Source: Ctena decussata (Eukaryota; Mollusca; Bivalvia; Lucinida; Lucinidae). From it: 64,000 nucleotides of DNA. Location: positions 53,442,858-53,506,857 of the forward strand of contig OZ022503.1 of assembly GCA_963989385.1 (NCBI GenBank), read 5' to 3'. Each line of letters starts with the position of its first letter. The stretch's first letter is position 1. The translations under genes were made by a program, and so were the position numbers. Positions 1-11,214 of the stretch are shown piece after piece. The notes below the pieces were generated by a model that worked only from the letters and a program-made list of their open reading frames with translations, did no database searches and was not told the origin of the DNA.

Positions 1-560
1 GAAAAATGCTGGGGTAATGCATTTTCAAGTCGAGTAAAATATACAAAATGGAGCAAATTTGCACAAATGATATAAAATATTGAGGAACACATATTTGTTC
101 GTGTGATCTTGTAAGTTTTATGATGCCAGGCCATTTTAGTTAATACATGTATCATTAATTTTCCGCTGTGACGTAGGTTACTTAAAATTTGCGACATTAG
201 TTCCCAGTCTCATTTCGTAGCAAAAACTACTCTTTAGATATTGTTTAAGCGGAGAAATATGTAAGAAATCACCTGAATCTAATAATGGAACTCGAGTTTT
301 AATCAGTGGTTTATCTTTTTTTAGCCGTGCGGCGTTCATATCTATGCAACGGCAATATTGCGACATTTAAAAACGTCGCCTTTTAAACCAGGGTATCATT
401 ATTCTAAACAGTGTTAAATATGTCCAACAAAGCGCATGCATGTTTTGGTACTTTTATAAACTTCTTTAGACAGAGGGCTACTTGTCAGAGGGTAAACAGA
501 ACTTTTATTTTGTAATTTAAAGAAAGGTAATACGAAGGTCAAAATAAATAGCCAATGGCC
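1..560. other. AT-rich flank without recognisable gene
   Basis: No coding pattern, RNA gene or clear repeat was seen here. Short open stretches exist on both strands, but none has a protein-like composition or splice context. Confidence 0.5.
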
Positions 561-1375
561 CAGCTTAACTGAGAACGTCTCATTACGTCGTGGCGCTGTC
601 CGTCCGTAAACATTCTTGTGCGCGCCATAACTCAGTAACCATTTAGGATATCTTCATGAAACTTTATAGGCATATGTATTAGGTAGAGGGGACGTGTCGC
701 GTACAAGAATGGTTGCTCCCCCTTCCTTAGTTTCCAAGTTATGCCCCTTTGATTGTTTTGTTTTTCCTGCAGGTCTTGTGCACGCCCTAACTAGATAACT
801 GTTTGGGATGTCTTCATGAAACTTCACAGCAATGTGTATAAAGTCCCAACAATTTGTTGCGTTCAAAAATGGTTACTCCCCTCTTCTTATTTCATAGTTA
901 CATCCCTTCTATGAGTTCTTTTAGGCTATTTTGTATACTTATCTTACGCATACATTAACTCGGTAACTGTTTGTAATATCATGATGAAACTTATAGCAAT
1001 GTGCATGATCACAAGATGTGTCACATATAAAAATGGTTGCTCCCCCTTTCTTAATTTTTGGAATAACCTCCCTTTGATTAGTATTTTAGGCATTTCCATT
1101 CACTCCACATCTCCTTAACCTTTTCAAATATTAGAATGAAACTTTGTAGGAATCAGTATAATAATTGGGCAATGTATTCTGAGCAAGAATCACAACTCTG
1201 GCTTACTTACTTATCATCCCTTGCATAAATTTTCTGTTTACTCTGTAACTCCTTAACTGTTTAGATTATTTTAACACAACTTTATGGTGATGTGTATATT
1301 GTCAAGGGAATGTATTAGAACCAAGAATGGTATATCTAGTTTATGAATTATATCCCTTGTTGACACTTAGGAGCC
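560..1375 (+). repeat. Diverged tandem repeat, about 135-168 bp units
   Basis: Five degenerate units are visible. Each has a core like 'actcagtaac-cattt', then 'atcttcatgaaactt', then an 'aagaatggttgctcccc' block and a 'gttatgcccctttgat' block. Cores begin near 631, 789, 957, 1114 and 1248, giving spacings of about 158, 168, 157 and 134 bp. The last units are the most decayed. No frame stays open across the units, so this looks like an old noncoding tandem repeat. Confidence 0.75.
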
Positions 1376-2165
1376 ACTTCACCTTGGAAGCTGATGTTTG
1401 GTATACTCATAGTACTTGACGTGTTAAATATTTTAAATAATGTTGCCGTCATTAATTATAGAGTGGTTTCCCCTGTTTGTCTTCCTGTCTATTCTTTTGT
1501 AAACAATCTTGTTCATTCTGTGACTACTTTATGACATTAAAACGGGCGTATTATGCGCCGCTTGCGAAGCCCATGTTTTTTTTTCTGGTTGCACAGAAAA
1601 CCAAAACGCCTAACTCGCGGTCCCCCCCCCCCCAAAAAAAAAAAACAAAAAAAAAAAAACAATTAAACAAAAAAGACAATAAAACAGACTGTGTACACAT
1701 GCATGCACTTGTAGCATGCATTCGATTGTACCGGCGGTATTTTGTTGACAGATACTCCTGTTTTTCTGGTTCTTTTACGAACCTCACGATTATGATTGGA
1801 CAGGGCGCAAATTCTGCTATGTAGCGTGTTTTTCCAACAATCGTATTACCTGGGGGAAAATCCATCATAGAGGGGAAAAATGGCTATGCAAAAACGCGCA
1901 TAGTAGATTTTCCCCGCGGAAAACAGTCGCATTTCCGGGGGGGGGGGTGGGGGGTGGATTCTACTATATAGCCATTTTTCCAGTGGGAAATTCTACTATG
2001 GCAAAATCCGTCATTTTTCGGGGGTGGGGCTGGGGGTGGGGGTAATACTACTAGAAGGGGGAGGGGGTACTCTCTGACAGGTTTCACTTGCATGAAAGAT
2101 ACGCCTACTCTACTAGACATAGACATAGACATAGATAACTTAGAGATTAGGCCTCTATTATAATT
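1376..2165. other. Gene-free stretch with poly-A/C and G-rich tracts
   Basis: It contains a C-run followed by A-runs (about 1621-1665) and strong G-tracts near 1937-1957 and 2020-2070. A phrase like 'attctactatggcaaaa' occurs twice (about 1970-2005), with decayed matches nearby, and there is a short 'agacat' microsatellite near 2117. The G-tracts could form G-quadruplexes. No gene is supported. Confidence 0.5.
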
Positions 2166-2385
2166 GAGCCGCGACACGACAAAACCAACAATGTGGTTGT
2201 GCGCCCAGCGCAGACTCAGATCCCAGTCTGATCAGAGTCTTCGCTGTCCGCATGGAGGCAGGTCAGTCCCTTAGCTACCCTTTAAGCACTTAGCAAAGAG
2301 CCTGAGCAGACTGGGTGGATGCCCAGGCTGATCTGAGTCTGCGCTGGGCGCACAACCACATTGTTGGTTTCTCGTGTCGCGGCTC
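2166..2385. mobile_element. Foldback MITE (GAGCCGCGACACGA family), copy 1
   Basis: The ends are inverted repeats: GAGCCGCGACACGACAAAAC on the left and its complement ending GTGTCGCGGCTC on the right. The interior is itself nearly self-complementary ('cagactcagatc' against 'gatctgagtctg', 'cgcccagtctgatcagag' against its complement). The whole element could therefore fold into one long hairpin with a small loop. There is no coding capacity. It belongs to a family with 13 copies in this window. Confidence 0.85.
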
Positions 2386-2890
2386 ATATTATATCACGGT
2401 GACGTTCTTTTTCTGATACAAAGATTATTCTCTTTCAAGAATAATATTTATTTATCATTATTTTCTGCAAACTTGGCATTGTGGTTAAAAATGACATTTC
2501 ATTTTCCTGAATTTTTTTGTCACCATGTATCGAAATAACAGTGATCCACATTGAATGATTTCGTAAATATGAGGTCGTGCTCGATGAGCGATTCAGTCAG
2601 TGCCTTTTGTACACGTTCTTAATATACCGAAACAATGTCCACCAACTGCTTTATCATTTACAGACCTATGTATTGTCTTCCAGCAGAAGTAGCCCAGTAT
2701 AACGATGCCAGATGTGAAACAAGCAGACCAGTCCAACTTGAACGTACAGCATATATCGCGGACCATCAACTGCATCGAAAAAAACTTTCATACCAAATGC
2801 AAAAGTGTTTCATAATGCACCACTTGACTCGTCCCCCAGCTGAAATAAACATACTTGCATACACGCTTTTCATTACTACTGAACTATACT
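2386..2890. other. Gene-free stretch
   Basis: AT-rich single-copy-looking DNA. Short open frames on both strands near 2593-2976 overlap each other and have no family resemblance. Confidence 0.45.
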
Positions 2891-2891
2891 T

Positions 2892-2943
2892 GAGGACAAA
2901 GGTTCTATACGGATGTAGACATCCGTGTAGAACTTATCTCCTT
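2892..2943. repeat. Short hairpin, family also at 22251-22320
   Basis: An arm beginning gaggacaaaggttct is followed after a 2-base spacer by its near complement ending gaacttatctcctt. The same design, with the motifs 'ggacaaa-gttct-cacgga' and 'tccgtg-agaact', occurs near 22.25 kb. It looks like a very short foldback element. A small hairpin RNA is a less likely alternative. Confidence 0.6.
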
Positions 2944-2965
2944 ATGTATATATTATACGTAAGTG

Positions 2966-3213
2966 TCTGGGCGTAACTGGGTACACCTCTGTTTTAAACC
3001 ATTTTTACCAAAAATATACCATTTTTACAAAGGAAAATAACTTTTGAGACTTCCTGTTTACGCAGCTCGTTTAAAATGGGGACAAATCTTAAAGAAAAGA
3101 ATTTGCCCCTGGAGAGAGCGAATTCTTTCCTTCAAGAGTTGACCTCCAATTAGAAAAAGGAAAAATCGGAAAAAAGGTAAGTTTCTTCCCTTGAAAAAGT
3201 ACCCATTGGTCTT
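2966..3213. mobile_element. Decayed MITE of the AGGTGAGTGGGTAC family
   Basis: The termini 'taactgggtacacct' and 'agtacccattggtctta' are inverted. The interior has 'accatttttacaaaggaaa', 'cttcctgttta' and an inner inverted pair, 'aagaatttgcccctgg' and 'gagcgaattctttcc'. The same parts appear in the complete copy at 41054-41440. Ends are approximate. Confidence 0.6.
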
Positions 3214-3613
3214 AAAACATGCATTCATTCTTCAGCTTTGACTAGACATGTAACCCAACTGTATTAAACATACATGCATACATGCTGTCATATAGGCCAC
3301 TTAAGATTAAAAACTGACTGCTGTGCAGAGAGAAACTGGAAATATATAGTGTACAAACACGAACCGACATAGTGACTTGATTCTGTATGTGACTATACAT
3401 AGTGATTCTATATTGGATTATAGAAGAAAAGAAATCTTGATGAGTAGCAGAACCTTACCTTGGAATTCGGTGAGTCTATTCTAACCCATAGCAATCTCGG
3501 AAGGTATTCCTCATGACGTCACGGAATCCTTTGCAGCATGGTTTATTAACTATAAAACGTCATTGAGAAGACCTATAATATGGTTGGCTGTTCATGCGGA
3601 ATACCTTAGTACT
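3214..3613. other. Gene-free stretch
   Basis: No gene or clear repeat seen. A TGACGTCA octamer occurs near 3515, which may be chance. Confidence 0.4.
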
Positions 3614-3829
3614 TAAGATGAATGGATACATGATATTCAAGAAAGGGAGACAACTTCTTTGTTTTCCTGTGACGGGGACCTTCAAAAATGGAAGCTACTG
3701 TTAAAGGAAAGAATTTGCTCATCGAGGAAGCAAATTCTTTCCTTTAACAGAAGCCTCCTGTTAAAAGGGAGACAAATTATTTTTGGTAAAAATTGCCGGC
3801 CTTGGAACTGTATCTTTTCACCTTTACAT
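3614..3829. mobile_element. Decayed MITE of the AGGTGAGTGGGTAC family with inner hairpin
   Basis: The ends 'ttaagatgaatggatac' and 'gtatcttttcaccttta' are inverted repeats resembling the family termini. Inside is a strong hairpin near 3698-3746: 'ctgttaaaggaaagaattt' and its complement surround a short loop. A short open frame here (3659-3844) follows the repeat and is not treated as a gene. Confidence 0.6.
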
Positions 3830-4189
3830 TCACGTTCGGCTTAACTATTTAGGTACACCAGAGCAATACTCGGGTAGTCATTGAGCCGCTCGAAGATATC
3901 CTCTGAAAGCCCGAGGAATGCTCTGCTCGAGTTTTACCAAACAATTATGCTGAACGTTAATTACTCGGCAAACCCGAGCAATAATCAGGCCTTCCTTGAG
4001 CTGTTCGACAATATATCTGCTGGCCTATGTACTGCTCCAGTTTACCCAAGTACTTATGCAGAACGTGCTCACAATGTCTTTAGTGAATGCAAAGATCCAG
4101 ATGAGGCTAGATTTAAAATAACCCGGTATGAGCAAAGAAAAACGTGTGTTGGTGTTGCTAGATATATTGTCAGTACTACTCGTGTATGA

Positions 4190-5335
4190 AGTGTTCCCAT
4201 TGTTGTAATACTGACAATAACACTTGTGTTTTGAGTGTATTCAAGCGATGTATGTCAGCAGTAACGACAGCAGTACCCATCTGAGTGTATTTCAAATAAT
4301 GATCCTGCCTATAATAGAGACAGCAGTACTCGTATTCTGGGTGTATTACAAATAATGATCCTGCCGGTAATACCGACAGCAATACTATTATTCTGAGTGC
4401 ATCTTAAATAATGATTCTGTCAGTAATACCGACAGCAACAATCGTATTCTATGTGTATTTCAAATGATGGTTCTGCCAGTAATACCGACAGCAATAACCG
4501 TATTCCTTGTGTATTTGAAAAGTCCTGTCAGTACTACCGACAGCAGTAATCGTATTCCTAGTGTATTTCAAGTGAGGTCCTGTTAGCACTACCGACAGCA
4601 ATAATCGTATTCCTAGTGTATGTCGATTGATCTTCTGTCAATACTACTGACAGCAATAATCGTATTCCTAGTGTATCTCAAGTGATGTCTTGTCAGTACT
4701 ACCGACAGCAATAATCGAATTCCTAGTGTATTTCAAATGTCCTGTCAGTACTACCGACAGCAATTATCGTATTCCTAGTGTATCTCGAATATCCTGTCAG
4801 TACTACCGACAGCATCAATCGTATTCCTAGTGTATCTCAAATATCCTGTCAGTACTACCGACAGCAATATTCGGATTCCTAGTGTATTTCAAATGTCCTG
4901 TTAGTACTACCGACAGCAATTATCGTATTCTTAGTGTATTTCAAATGTCCTGTCAGTACTACCGACAGCAATAACCGTATTCATAGTGTATTTTACATGT
5001 AACTCGTATTCTGAGTGTATTTCAAGTGATATTCTGTCAGTACTACCGACTGGAACAATCGTATTCCTAGTGTATTTCAAGTGATGTCCAGTCAGTACTA
5101 TCAACAGCAATTATCGTATTCCTGGTGTGTTTCAAATGTCCTGTCAGTACTACCGACAGCAATACTCGTATTCCTAGTGTTTTTCAGATGATGGGTCTGC
5201 CAGTAATACTGACAATTATACTCTTTTTCTGAATGCATTTTAAGCGCTGGTACTGCAATAAATCTGACAGTTATATTCGTATTCTGAATGTATTTTCAGA
5301 GTTTCTGCCAGTAATGCTGTCAGTTTTACCGAACT
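4190..5335 (+). repeat. Minisatellite with a dyad in each unit, about 52-60 bp
   Basis: About twenty units are visible. A typical 52-bp unit contains CTGTCAGTACTACCGACAG, then 'caataatcgtattcctagtg', then 'tatttcaaatgtc'. The first string is a near-palindrome of 19 bases, so every repeat carries a small potential hairpin. Units between about 4690 and 5000 are the most regular. Those at both edges are diverged and longer. No reading frame crosses the array. Confidence 0.9.
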
Positions 5336-5467
5336 ATTAACTGTAATAACTCAAAATCAAATACTTCAAATCAGTTTTGCCAAACTCTGATTTGTCAGTT
5401 CAGATTAGATGAAAATGTTTATTCATTTATTATTCATTTTTCTTATGAATTCGGTCTTTGCTACATC

Positions 5468-5646
5468 CAGGGGCGTAACTAGGGGCAATTTCATGATACG
5501 CACAACCATATTTTATTCTCTACTTCTTGAAGGGAAAGCTAGTATTTCAGCCACTTTGGTAATTGGTATTGAAATCTTGTCTAATTTTTAAATTTTCAGC
5601 ATGCAAATACGCAAGTGCGTATTGAAATTTTGTAGCTACGCCCTTG
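5468..5646. mobile_element. MITE, CAGGGGCGTAACTA termini, 5-bp target duplication
   Basis: The left end CAGGGGCGTAACTA pairs with the right end TAGCTACGCCCTTG, and pairing continues inward (gcaatttcatgatacgca against tgcgtattgaaatt). ACATC directly flanks both sides (5463-5467 and 5647-5651), supporting an insertion with a 5-bp duplication. There is no coding capacity. The termini look hAT-like, but a 5-bp duplication is not typical of hAT, so the superfamily is left open. Confidence 0.75.
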
Positions 5647-5968
5647 ACATCGGCGGAAAATCGATGAAACAAAGCCACAAGATCGTTTTCGATTTTTTTT
5701 TCAAACTAGACAAGCAGTGAGTGGTGTTTGACAGTTTAAATCAGAGGCGGTAATTTATTCTTGCGATTGCATTTCACTAGGTCATACACTCGGACTAAAG
5801 TTATTCACGATTTAGAAAATTATAAGCAATGGTGTCTTTCTCCTTCTTTGTTAACTCCAGTGCGGACAGAAAATTTCAGTCTGATCAGGGTCTGCACTGC
5901 TTGCCAATCCAGCTGCATCTTTCAGACTCCTTACTTCACTGGTTGAGTTTTGGACAATTACTGAAATT

Positions 5969-6336
5969 ACCGTATACGCGGTAATTTTCGCGGTGTTCCA
6001 TTTTTCGCGGTATTCGCGGTCACTTAGAAATCGCAAAAATTAAAATCGCGAAATAATTTCATATTTCTTACTGAAGTATCTTCAAAAGATACAGAGTCCA
6101 GTTATTTTGTTTGCTTTCTTCGGTAAGTTTCGGTACTTTTCACTTGAGCCAGTTATTTCATTAACCTGCGGCCTTGCCACAGGTTAATGAAATAACTTGC
6201 TCAAGTGTAAAGGAAGCAATTTTACTTTTTGCACATATTGCTATCCGCGAAAATTAAAAATCGCGAATATTAATATTTTTGTTTTTGATCCTTAGCCGCG
6301 AAAATTTGAATCCGCGAAAATTACCGCGTATACGGT
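5969..6336. mobile_element. MITE with ACCGTATACGCGGTAATTTT termini
   Basis: The terminal inverted repeats are about 24 bp: ACCGTATACGCGGTAATTTT on the left and AAAATTACCGCGTATACGGT on the right. The interior repeats 'tcgcgaaaatt'-like words in both directions. A second inverted pair lies inside near 6140-6215 ('cacttgagccagttatttca' against its near complement). No coding capacity and no convincing target duplication. Confidence 0.8.
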
Positions 6337-6392
6337 TTTTCTGGTACCCCAAGTTTACAGTCTTTAAGGTATTCAGTCATGTTAGCTTTATT

Positions 6393-6511
6393 GGGCGTAT
6401 TCGGCTGGGCGTTTCGTCCTTCACGAGTCTTAGCACAAAGCGCGTTTTAGAGAAAAACTGCCTCATGCTAAGAAGAAATGCGAAGCACGAAACGCCCAGT
6501 CGAATATGCCC
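6393..6511. mobile_element. Small foldback MITE, GGGCGTATTCGGCTGGGCG termini
   Basis: A 119-bp element with ends GGGCGTATTCGGCTGGGCG and CGCCCAGTCGAATATGCCC, which are near-perfect complements. ATT sits on both sides, which could be a 3-bp duplication. The interior 'gagtcttagcacaaag' and 'ctcatgctaagaag' also tend to pair. Open frames on both strands are a by-product of the palindrome. Confidence 0.75.
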
Positions 6512-6519
6512 ATTGATTT

Positions 6520-7430
6520 GCTGATACTCGTGCAGAACTTTAGTTTTTAGTATGTCAGAACCCAGGTTCACAAAATTCTTAATTGCAAGGAAAACCTTTA
6601 AAATAAGACGAAAACTTCATTCTTTTCATGGTCCTCCTGACAGAGTTCATGTAGCAGTAATGCAAAAGGAATGTCAAACAAATTTTGTTTTTATAATGCT
6701 TGACAATAGAGTGTAGGTTGTCCTTAAGTTAAAGGAATGATTGTGAACATGGGTGCAGGACTACAATTATTCTTTAAAGTTAATCCATCTTAAATCAAGG
6801 TCGGAAATTTCCAGGCCGTGTGTCATTTATTACATAAACAATATTATGAAAAGCAGGACAAAAGAATGCAAGAGGCCTTAGCTCGCCCGATTGAACACAA
6901 AACAGCATAGAAAGTTGCACAAGTTGCACAGTAAACGCTGTTTAAGGTCATCTGAACTTTAAGGAATAGTTGTAATTCTTGACATTAGATCTTAGACCCG
7001 ATTTCACGTCAGTTAGAACTCATATTAACAAGTCTGTGGTTTATTTTACCATAAGGCGCAATGTAAAATTTCGGTGTTCCGAATGTTAACTCGTGTATTA
7101 AGTTCGACGTGCAATCGGGCCTTGGACATATAAGTGTTAGGTGTTGCATGTGCATGTATATATTACTTGAAGCTATCTAGGTCCTACGTTCCGCTTCGAA
7201 AGCAGAGTCGATTGAGTTCCAGCAAACAAGTTTCAAATTTACAAGGCATGCTTCTATAGGAGACGGGTAAGTTACTGTCCACATCCAGTAATTTATTAAA
7301 GAGCTTATTTGTCCGTTCGATGTGAAGAAAGATTATATACAACTTGTATTTAGACTGTTAGAACCTACGACCAAACAACAAATCAAACTTTCAGTCACAG
7401 CAGTTTTGAGTGCTTTAATGGAAAATGGCA
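6520..7430. other. Gene-free stretch
   Basis: AT-rich DNA with no supported gene. Nothing above background was seen. Confidence 0.4.
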
Positions 7431-8435
7431 GTTAATTGTATCAGTAATTGTATCAGTAAAACAAACAGTTGCATCAGTAAACCACAGGCGACAGCATCAG
7501 TCACAGAAAAATAGTGGTATCCGTATCATGTGTGGAAAGTATCAGTCACTGCCTACCGTTATATCAGTAACCGTAGTTCAAAGAAAAAACACAGAAAACA
7601 GTTGTATCAGGAACCAAATGGGAAGATATCAGTCAAAGCAAAAAGTTGTATAAATAGCCATAGTAGTATGTCTGAGCAACCGCTTGTATTAGAAGCCATT
7701 AAGGAAGTAGCTATTATGGAAGTAGCAATTAAGGTGTCAGTCACATCAAACGGAAATATCTGTAACAATTGTGAAAAATATGTCTGAGAAAACAGTTGTC
7801 TGAGTAAACAGAAGAAGAAAGAATCTGTCACGGCTAACAGTTGTATCAGCAACTATAAAATAAAGAATCAGTGGCAGCAAACAGGTGCACCAGTACCAGT
7901 AACAACAGTAGAAAGAATCAGTCACAGCAAACAGGTGCATCAGAAACAATAATAGAAAGAATCAATCAAAGCAAACAGGTGAATTAGAAACAATAGAAGG
8001 AATAAGTCACAGCAAACAAATTTATCAGAAACGATAGTAGAAAGAATCTGTCACAGCAAAACTTGTGTGAGTTTCAATAAGAGAATGAATCGGTCACTGC
8101 AAACAGGTTTATCAGAAACAATAATAGAAAGAATCAGTCAAAACAAACAGGTGACTTAGAAACAATAGTTGAAGGAATTGGATGCAGCAAACAGTTGCAT
8201 CAAAACAATTATAGACAGAATCTGTCACGGCAAACAGGTGTATCAAAAACAGTCTTAGTACGAGTCTGTCAAAACAAACAGGTGCCAGTGTCAGAACCAA
8301 TTGTAGGAAGAATCAGTCAAAGCAAACAGTTGTTCTAGAAACGATAGTAGAAAGAACCTGGTACGGCAAACACCTCATCGAAACAATAGAAAAAAGAATC
8401 TGTCCCGTCAAACAGGTGTATCATAAACTGTGAGT
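7430..8435 (+). repeat. Minisatellite, about 42-45 bp units
   Basis: Roughly twenty degenerate units are built from 'agaaagaatcagtcaca', 'gcaaacaggtgcatcag' and 'aaacaatagt'. Because many units are near 42 bp, complementary-strand frames read as repeated hydrophobic peptides (…HLFAVTDSFYYCF…). They are broken by stops and indels and are treated as artefacts of the repeat. Confidence 0.88.
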
Positions 8436-8436
8436 T

Positions 8437-8545
8437 GGACACTGGTACTTCCCTATTTGGTTTCCTGATATAACTATGTCTGGTAATGTTCGACACTGGT
8501 ACTACCCCATTTGGTTTGTTGATACACAGTGTCTGGTCGTGTTGG
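8437..8545. repeat. Two-unit direct repeat
   Basis: Two copies of a phrase 'gacactggtact-cccatttggttt' lie about 60-70 bp apart between the minisatellite and the downstream minus-strand ORF. Their role is unknown. Confidence 0.55.
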
Positions 8546-8552
8546 CCAAGGG

Positions 8553-8831
8553 TCAACACTCTGGACGCATAATCATGAGGTCGTGTGCTCGAGTTTGTTC
8601 AAGATTATAGTTCGTTTCTAGCTCTTGCCACGATTCGGCTAGAACCATGAAATGTTTGTTTGTCTGTCTAGCTTCTGCAGCGTCATCTTCATCAAACTTT
8701 ATTCCTTCTGTTCCACCCAAACCAGTTGTATGAAATAAATGACAGGGCCCACCCAATCCCATTGTAACTTGACTTGCAAGGTAACTTTGCATTTTTCCAA
8801 ATTTCACATGCGACATGAAATTACTGTACAT
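8553..8831 (-). CDS. Hypothetical 92-residue ORF or exon remnant
   Basis: The function is not recognised. On the minus strand, the first ATG outside the neighbouring MITE opens a 92-codon frame ending in TGA. The predicted product begins MYSNFMSHVKFGKMQSYLA, has a Gly-rich middle (GLGG twice) with CHLFHTTGLGG, then an acidic run (KFDEDDAAEA) and a helical tail ending MRPEC. The mix of charged and polar residues is more protein-like than most open frames in the window. There is no TATA box, clear splice site or poly-A signal next to it, and a MITE lies 17 bp upstream. It could be a lone exon, a decayed transposase fragment or chance. Confidence 0.3.
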   Translation of the reverse strand: MYSNFMSHVKFGKMQSYLASQVTMGLGGPCHLFHTTGLGGTEGIKFDEDDAAEARQTNKHFMVLAESWQELETNYNLEQTRAHDLMIMRPEC

Positions 8832-8847
8832 CACTTTACACCAAGCT

Positions 8848-9082
8848 GAGCCGCGACACGACAAAACCAACAAAGTGGCATGTGCGCCCAGTGAAGGCTC
8901 GGGTCAGCCTGGGCATCCACCTAGTCTGAGCAGGGAGTCTTTGATGACCGCAGCTATCCTAACCCCTTAGCTTAGCTTTAGGCGCACAGCGACGACTCTG
9001 ATCAGAATGGGCAAATGCATTGTCTGAACTGAGTCCTCGCTTAGCGCATATGCCATTTTATTGGTTTGTTGTGTCGCGGCTT
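8848..9082. mobile_element. Foldback MITE (GAGCCGCGACACGA family), copy 2
   Basis: It opens GAGCCGCGACACGACAAAAC and closes with TGTGTCGCGGCTT. The last base of the terminus has mutated and the interior is diverged ('ctaaccccttagcttagc' loop). It lies directly 5' of the small minus-strand ORF. Confidence 0.8.
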
Positions 9083-9164
9083 AGTATATGTGAACAGACC
9101 GGAGGCGGCGTATTTTTTCCATCGAATCGGAAATCACGCGCGGATATTTTACTAAAATCTTGAA

Positions 9165-9887
9165 GGTTGGGCGAACAGGTAAATTATCCCGAAAACGCAC
9201 TTTATTCTTAAAGTCCCTTAAGGTTGTCGGATACTAAATAAGAATATTGGTGGGGCATTCAAACCACTCTACCAATCTAATTACCCACAGGGCTATAAAA
9301 CATTTGGATAAGAAAAATAGTATTTTTACCGTTTCGTATTCCAAAAAATCAAAATTTTGTATTTCTGCATACTCTTTTTACACAGTTTATATTTAAATTC
9401 ATATTTCTAGCATATATATGCACTTTCATATCTGCGATACATATAATCTATAATATAGGATATTTAAAACAAACTGGTAAGAAAAACAATGCACTTATCT
9501 TGATAATAAGGATTTTTTACATTATTTTTAAAATGTAAGAAAATTTAATTAAATGAAAAAAATCATGAAAAATATCTTTGATCGATGGGACATGCTTATG
9601 CATATTATTTCAGAGAAACTTACATTGTATGTTACAGAATAAGACAAAAATACAAAATTTTTACCGTTTCGTTTCCTTGTAAAACAATGTGAAAGTTCAA
9701 AAATACCCCCAAAATCTGAGAAACCAAAGTAAACAGACAAACCCCATTCCGCACCTGCTGTAACCAAAACAGGCCCTTCCCCTACTATTTAATCCCCTGT
9801 TATTTCGGTTCTATCATAAAGTAATGCCACCAACAATTTGCAGACGGAAGGGAAAATCAGAAAGGTTCATAAGAAGCAGTCTGATGT
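9165..9887 (+). repeat. Dispersed element, copy A (inverted partner at 15595-17500)
   Basis: A block of about 720 bp runs from 'gcgaacaggtaaattatcc' through 'aatattggtggggcattc', 'ttaccgtttcgtattcc', 'gatcgatgggacatgct' and 'ctgagaaaccaaagtaaac' to 'aagcagtctgatgtc'. The same landmarks occur in reverse order and complement at 15595-17500. No conserved frame is seen, so this is a noncoding or decayed mobile element of unknown class. Confidence 0.75.
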
Positions 9888-11185
9888 CTAGCTGATGGTT
9901 TAAAGAAGAAAAAAACACATGTTTCCCTGCTCTGGAAGCTGCTATTTTAACTAGAACACGTAATCCTAGCGCGCGTGCAGTAAATTCGGCGCGTCATTTT
10001 AGTACTGGGTAAACTTATGAAGGTATCTGATACTTCAGTTGTTTACAGCAAAACATCAATGTTGCCATCTAATATATTTCATCTAGGTCATTTTATTTTA
10101 TTTAAACATTGTTTACATTAGTTACCTGACTAATGGTGACCATTCTAACCATTCTCTTCTTGACTAAAGCTTCTCCCCCAAAGAGGCGTCTCATGAATAT
10201 TTAGTGGTAAGCTACCCCAAGGCTAAGTGAACAATAACTCTGTTTTGTTTGGACAAATGCAATGAGTGATTCAGGATGGGAATGCCTTAAATATGCTTTT
10301 TAGATGACCGATCGGAATGCAGCATTAACATTGTTGTTTAATGGGCCATTTTGGCTATCATTTTAGATTTTTTAGTCTATTTCCAAGTTGCAAACTTGCC
10401 TTCCTGTGTGCAGGTGACGGTTGTCTGCGCGATTTTGATGAGGTCTACTTGGTTTGTTCTATTTACTTGCGGATAGAAATGCTTAAGTAAAAGGATCAGA
10501 GAGCACATGGCCTTATTTCTATGAGAAATGGCCTGTTGCACAGTAATACTGAACCTATTTACATGCAGCCAGCAGATACAAGTTCTATCTTACAGGCAAA
10601 TCGACTGTTCTTGATGGTAATCAAATTCAAATCAGAAGATAAACAATTAATTGATTGCTCTATCAAAAGTTGCAAAACATAATGATCAAAAATTACAACT
10701 ATTCCAAAATACTTTATCAGTTATTGCTGGATCTCCAGCTAGTTACCATTCTAGGAAATAAGTTGGTTGATGGTTAAACTTACAGCAGTTTTTGCTTCTC
10801 TATGTCAAAAATTAAACTTTCAGATTTTGAATAAAAATAATAAATGCATTGACCATATATGTCAATCAATTTAAAATATTCAAGTTCGAATTAATTTGAA
10901 ATAGGTCTAGGCGATTTTAATGCCTTTCATTATTTTACGTTTTATATAATGTGCCTCATTCGTGTTAAGGCAATTGAGAAACTGTCAAACATTCATTCAA
11001 TACTTGCATAGGAATTGTGACAAACCCATATTGTTTTTTCATGACGAACAAACTGGAATATCTAAGTATTCATTGACTGCGCATGCATACCTTATTTGCA
11101 TTCTTATTTGAACCATATGTGCTATGATAAAAATTACAAATTCCAGACGATTCATTTATAAAGAAATACTCCCCAAGGCCCAGTC
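9888..11185. other. Gene-free stretch
   Basis: AT-rich, with no supported gene or repeat beyond short simple tracts. Confidence 0.4.
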
Positions 11186-11212
11186 CCTTCCCCCCCCCCC
11201 CCCCCCCCCCTT
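11186..11212. repeat. Poly-C tract
   Basis: A near-continuous C run of about 20 bases sits just before the SINE that follows. Confidence 0.8.
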
Positions 11213-11214
11213 CT

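Noticed and set aside
3881..4189. 102-codon frame leading into the minisatellite
   Set aside because: It begins at a non-ATG codon in a hairpin-type repeat ('gcccgaggaatgctc' words) and ends at the satellite edge. No family features.
4190..5335. CRISPR array
   Set aside because: Repeat and spacer are not distinguishable, unit lengths vary and the host is an animal. It is a minisatellite.
5409..5591. Signal-peptide-like frame MKMFIHLLFIFLMNSVFA
   Set aside because: The frame runs into a MITE at 5468 after only 20 codons and has no promoter or splice context. A chance hydrophobic run is likely.
7607..8300. Minus-strand peptides with repeated HLFAVTDSFYYCF
   Set aside because: They are translations of the 42-45-bp minisatellite and are broken by stops.
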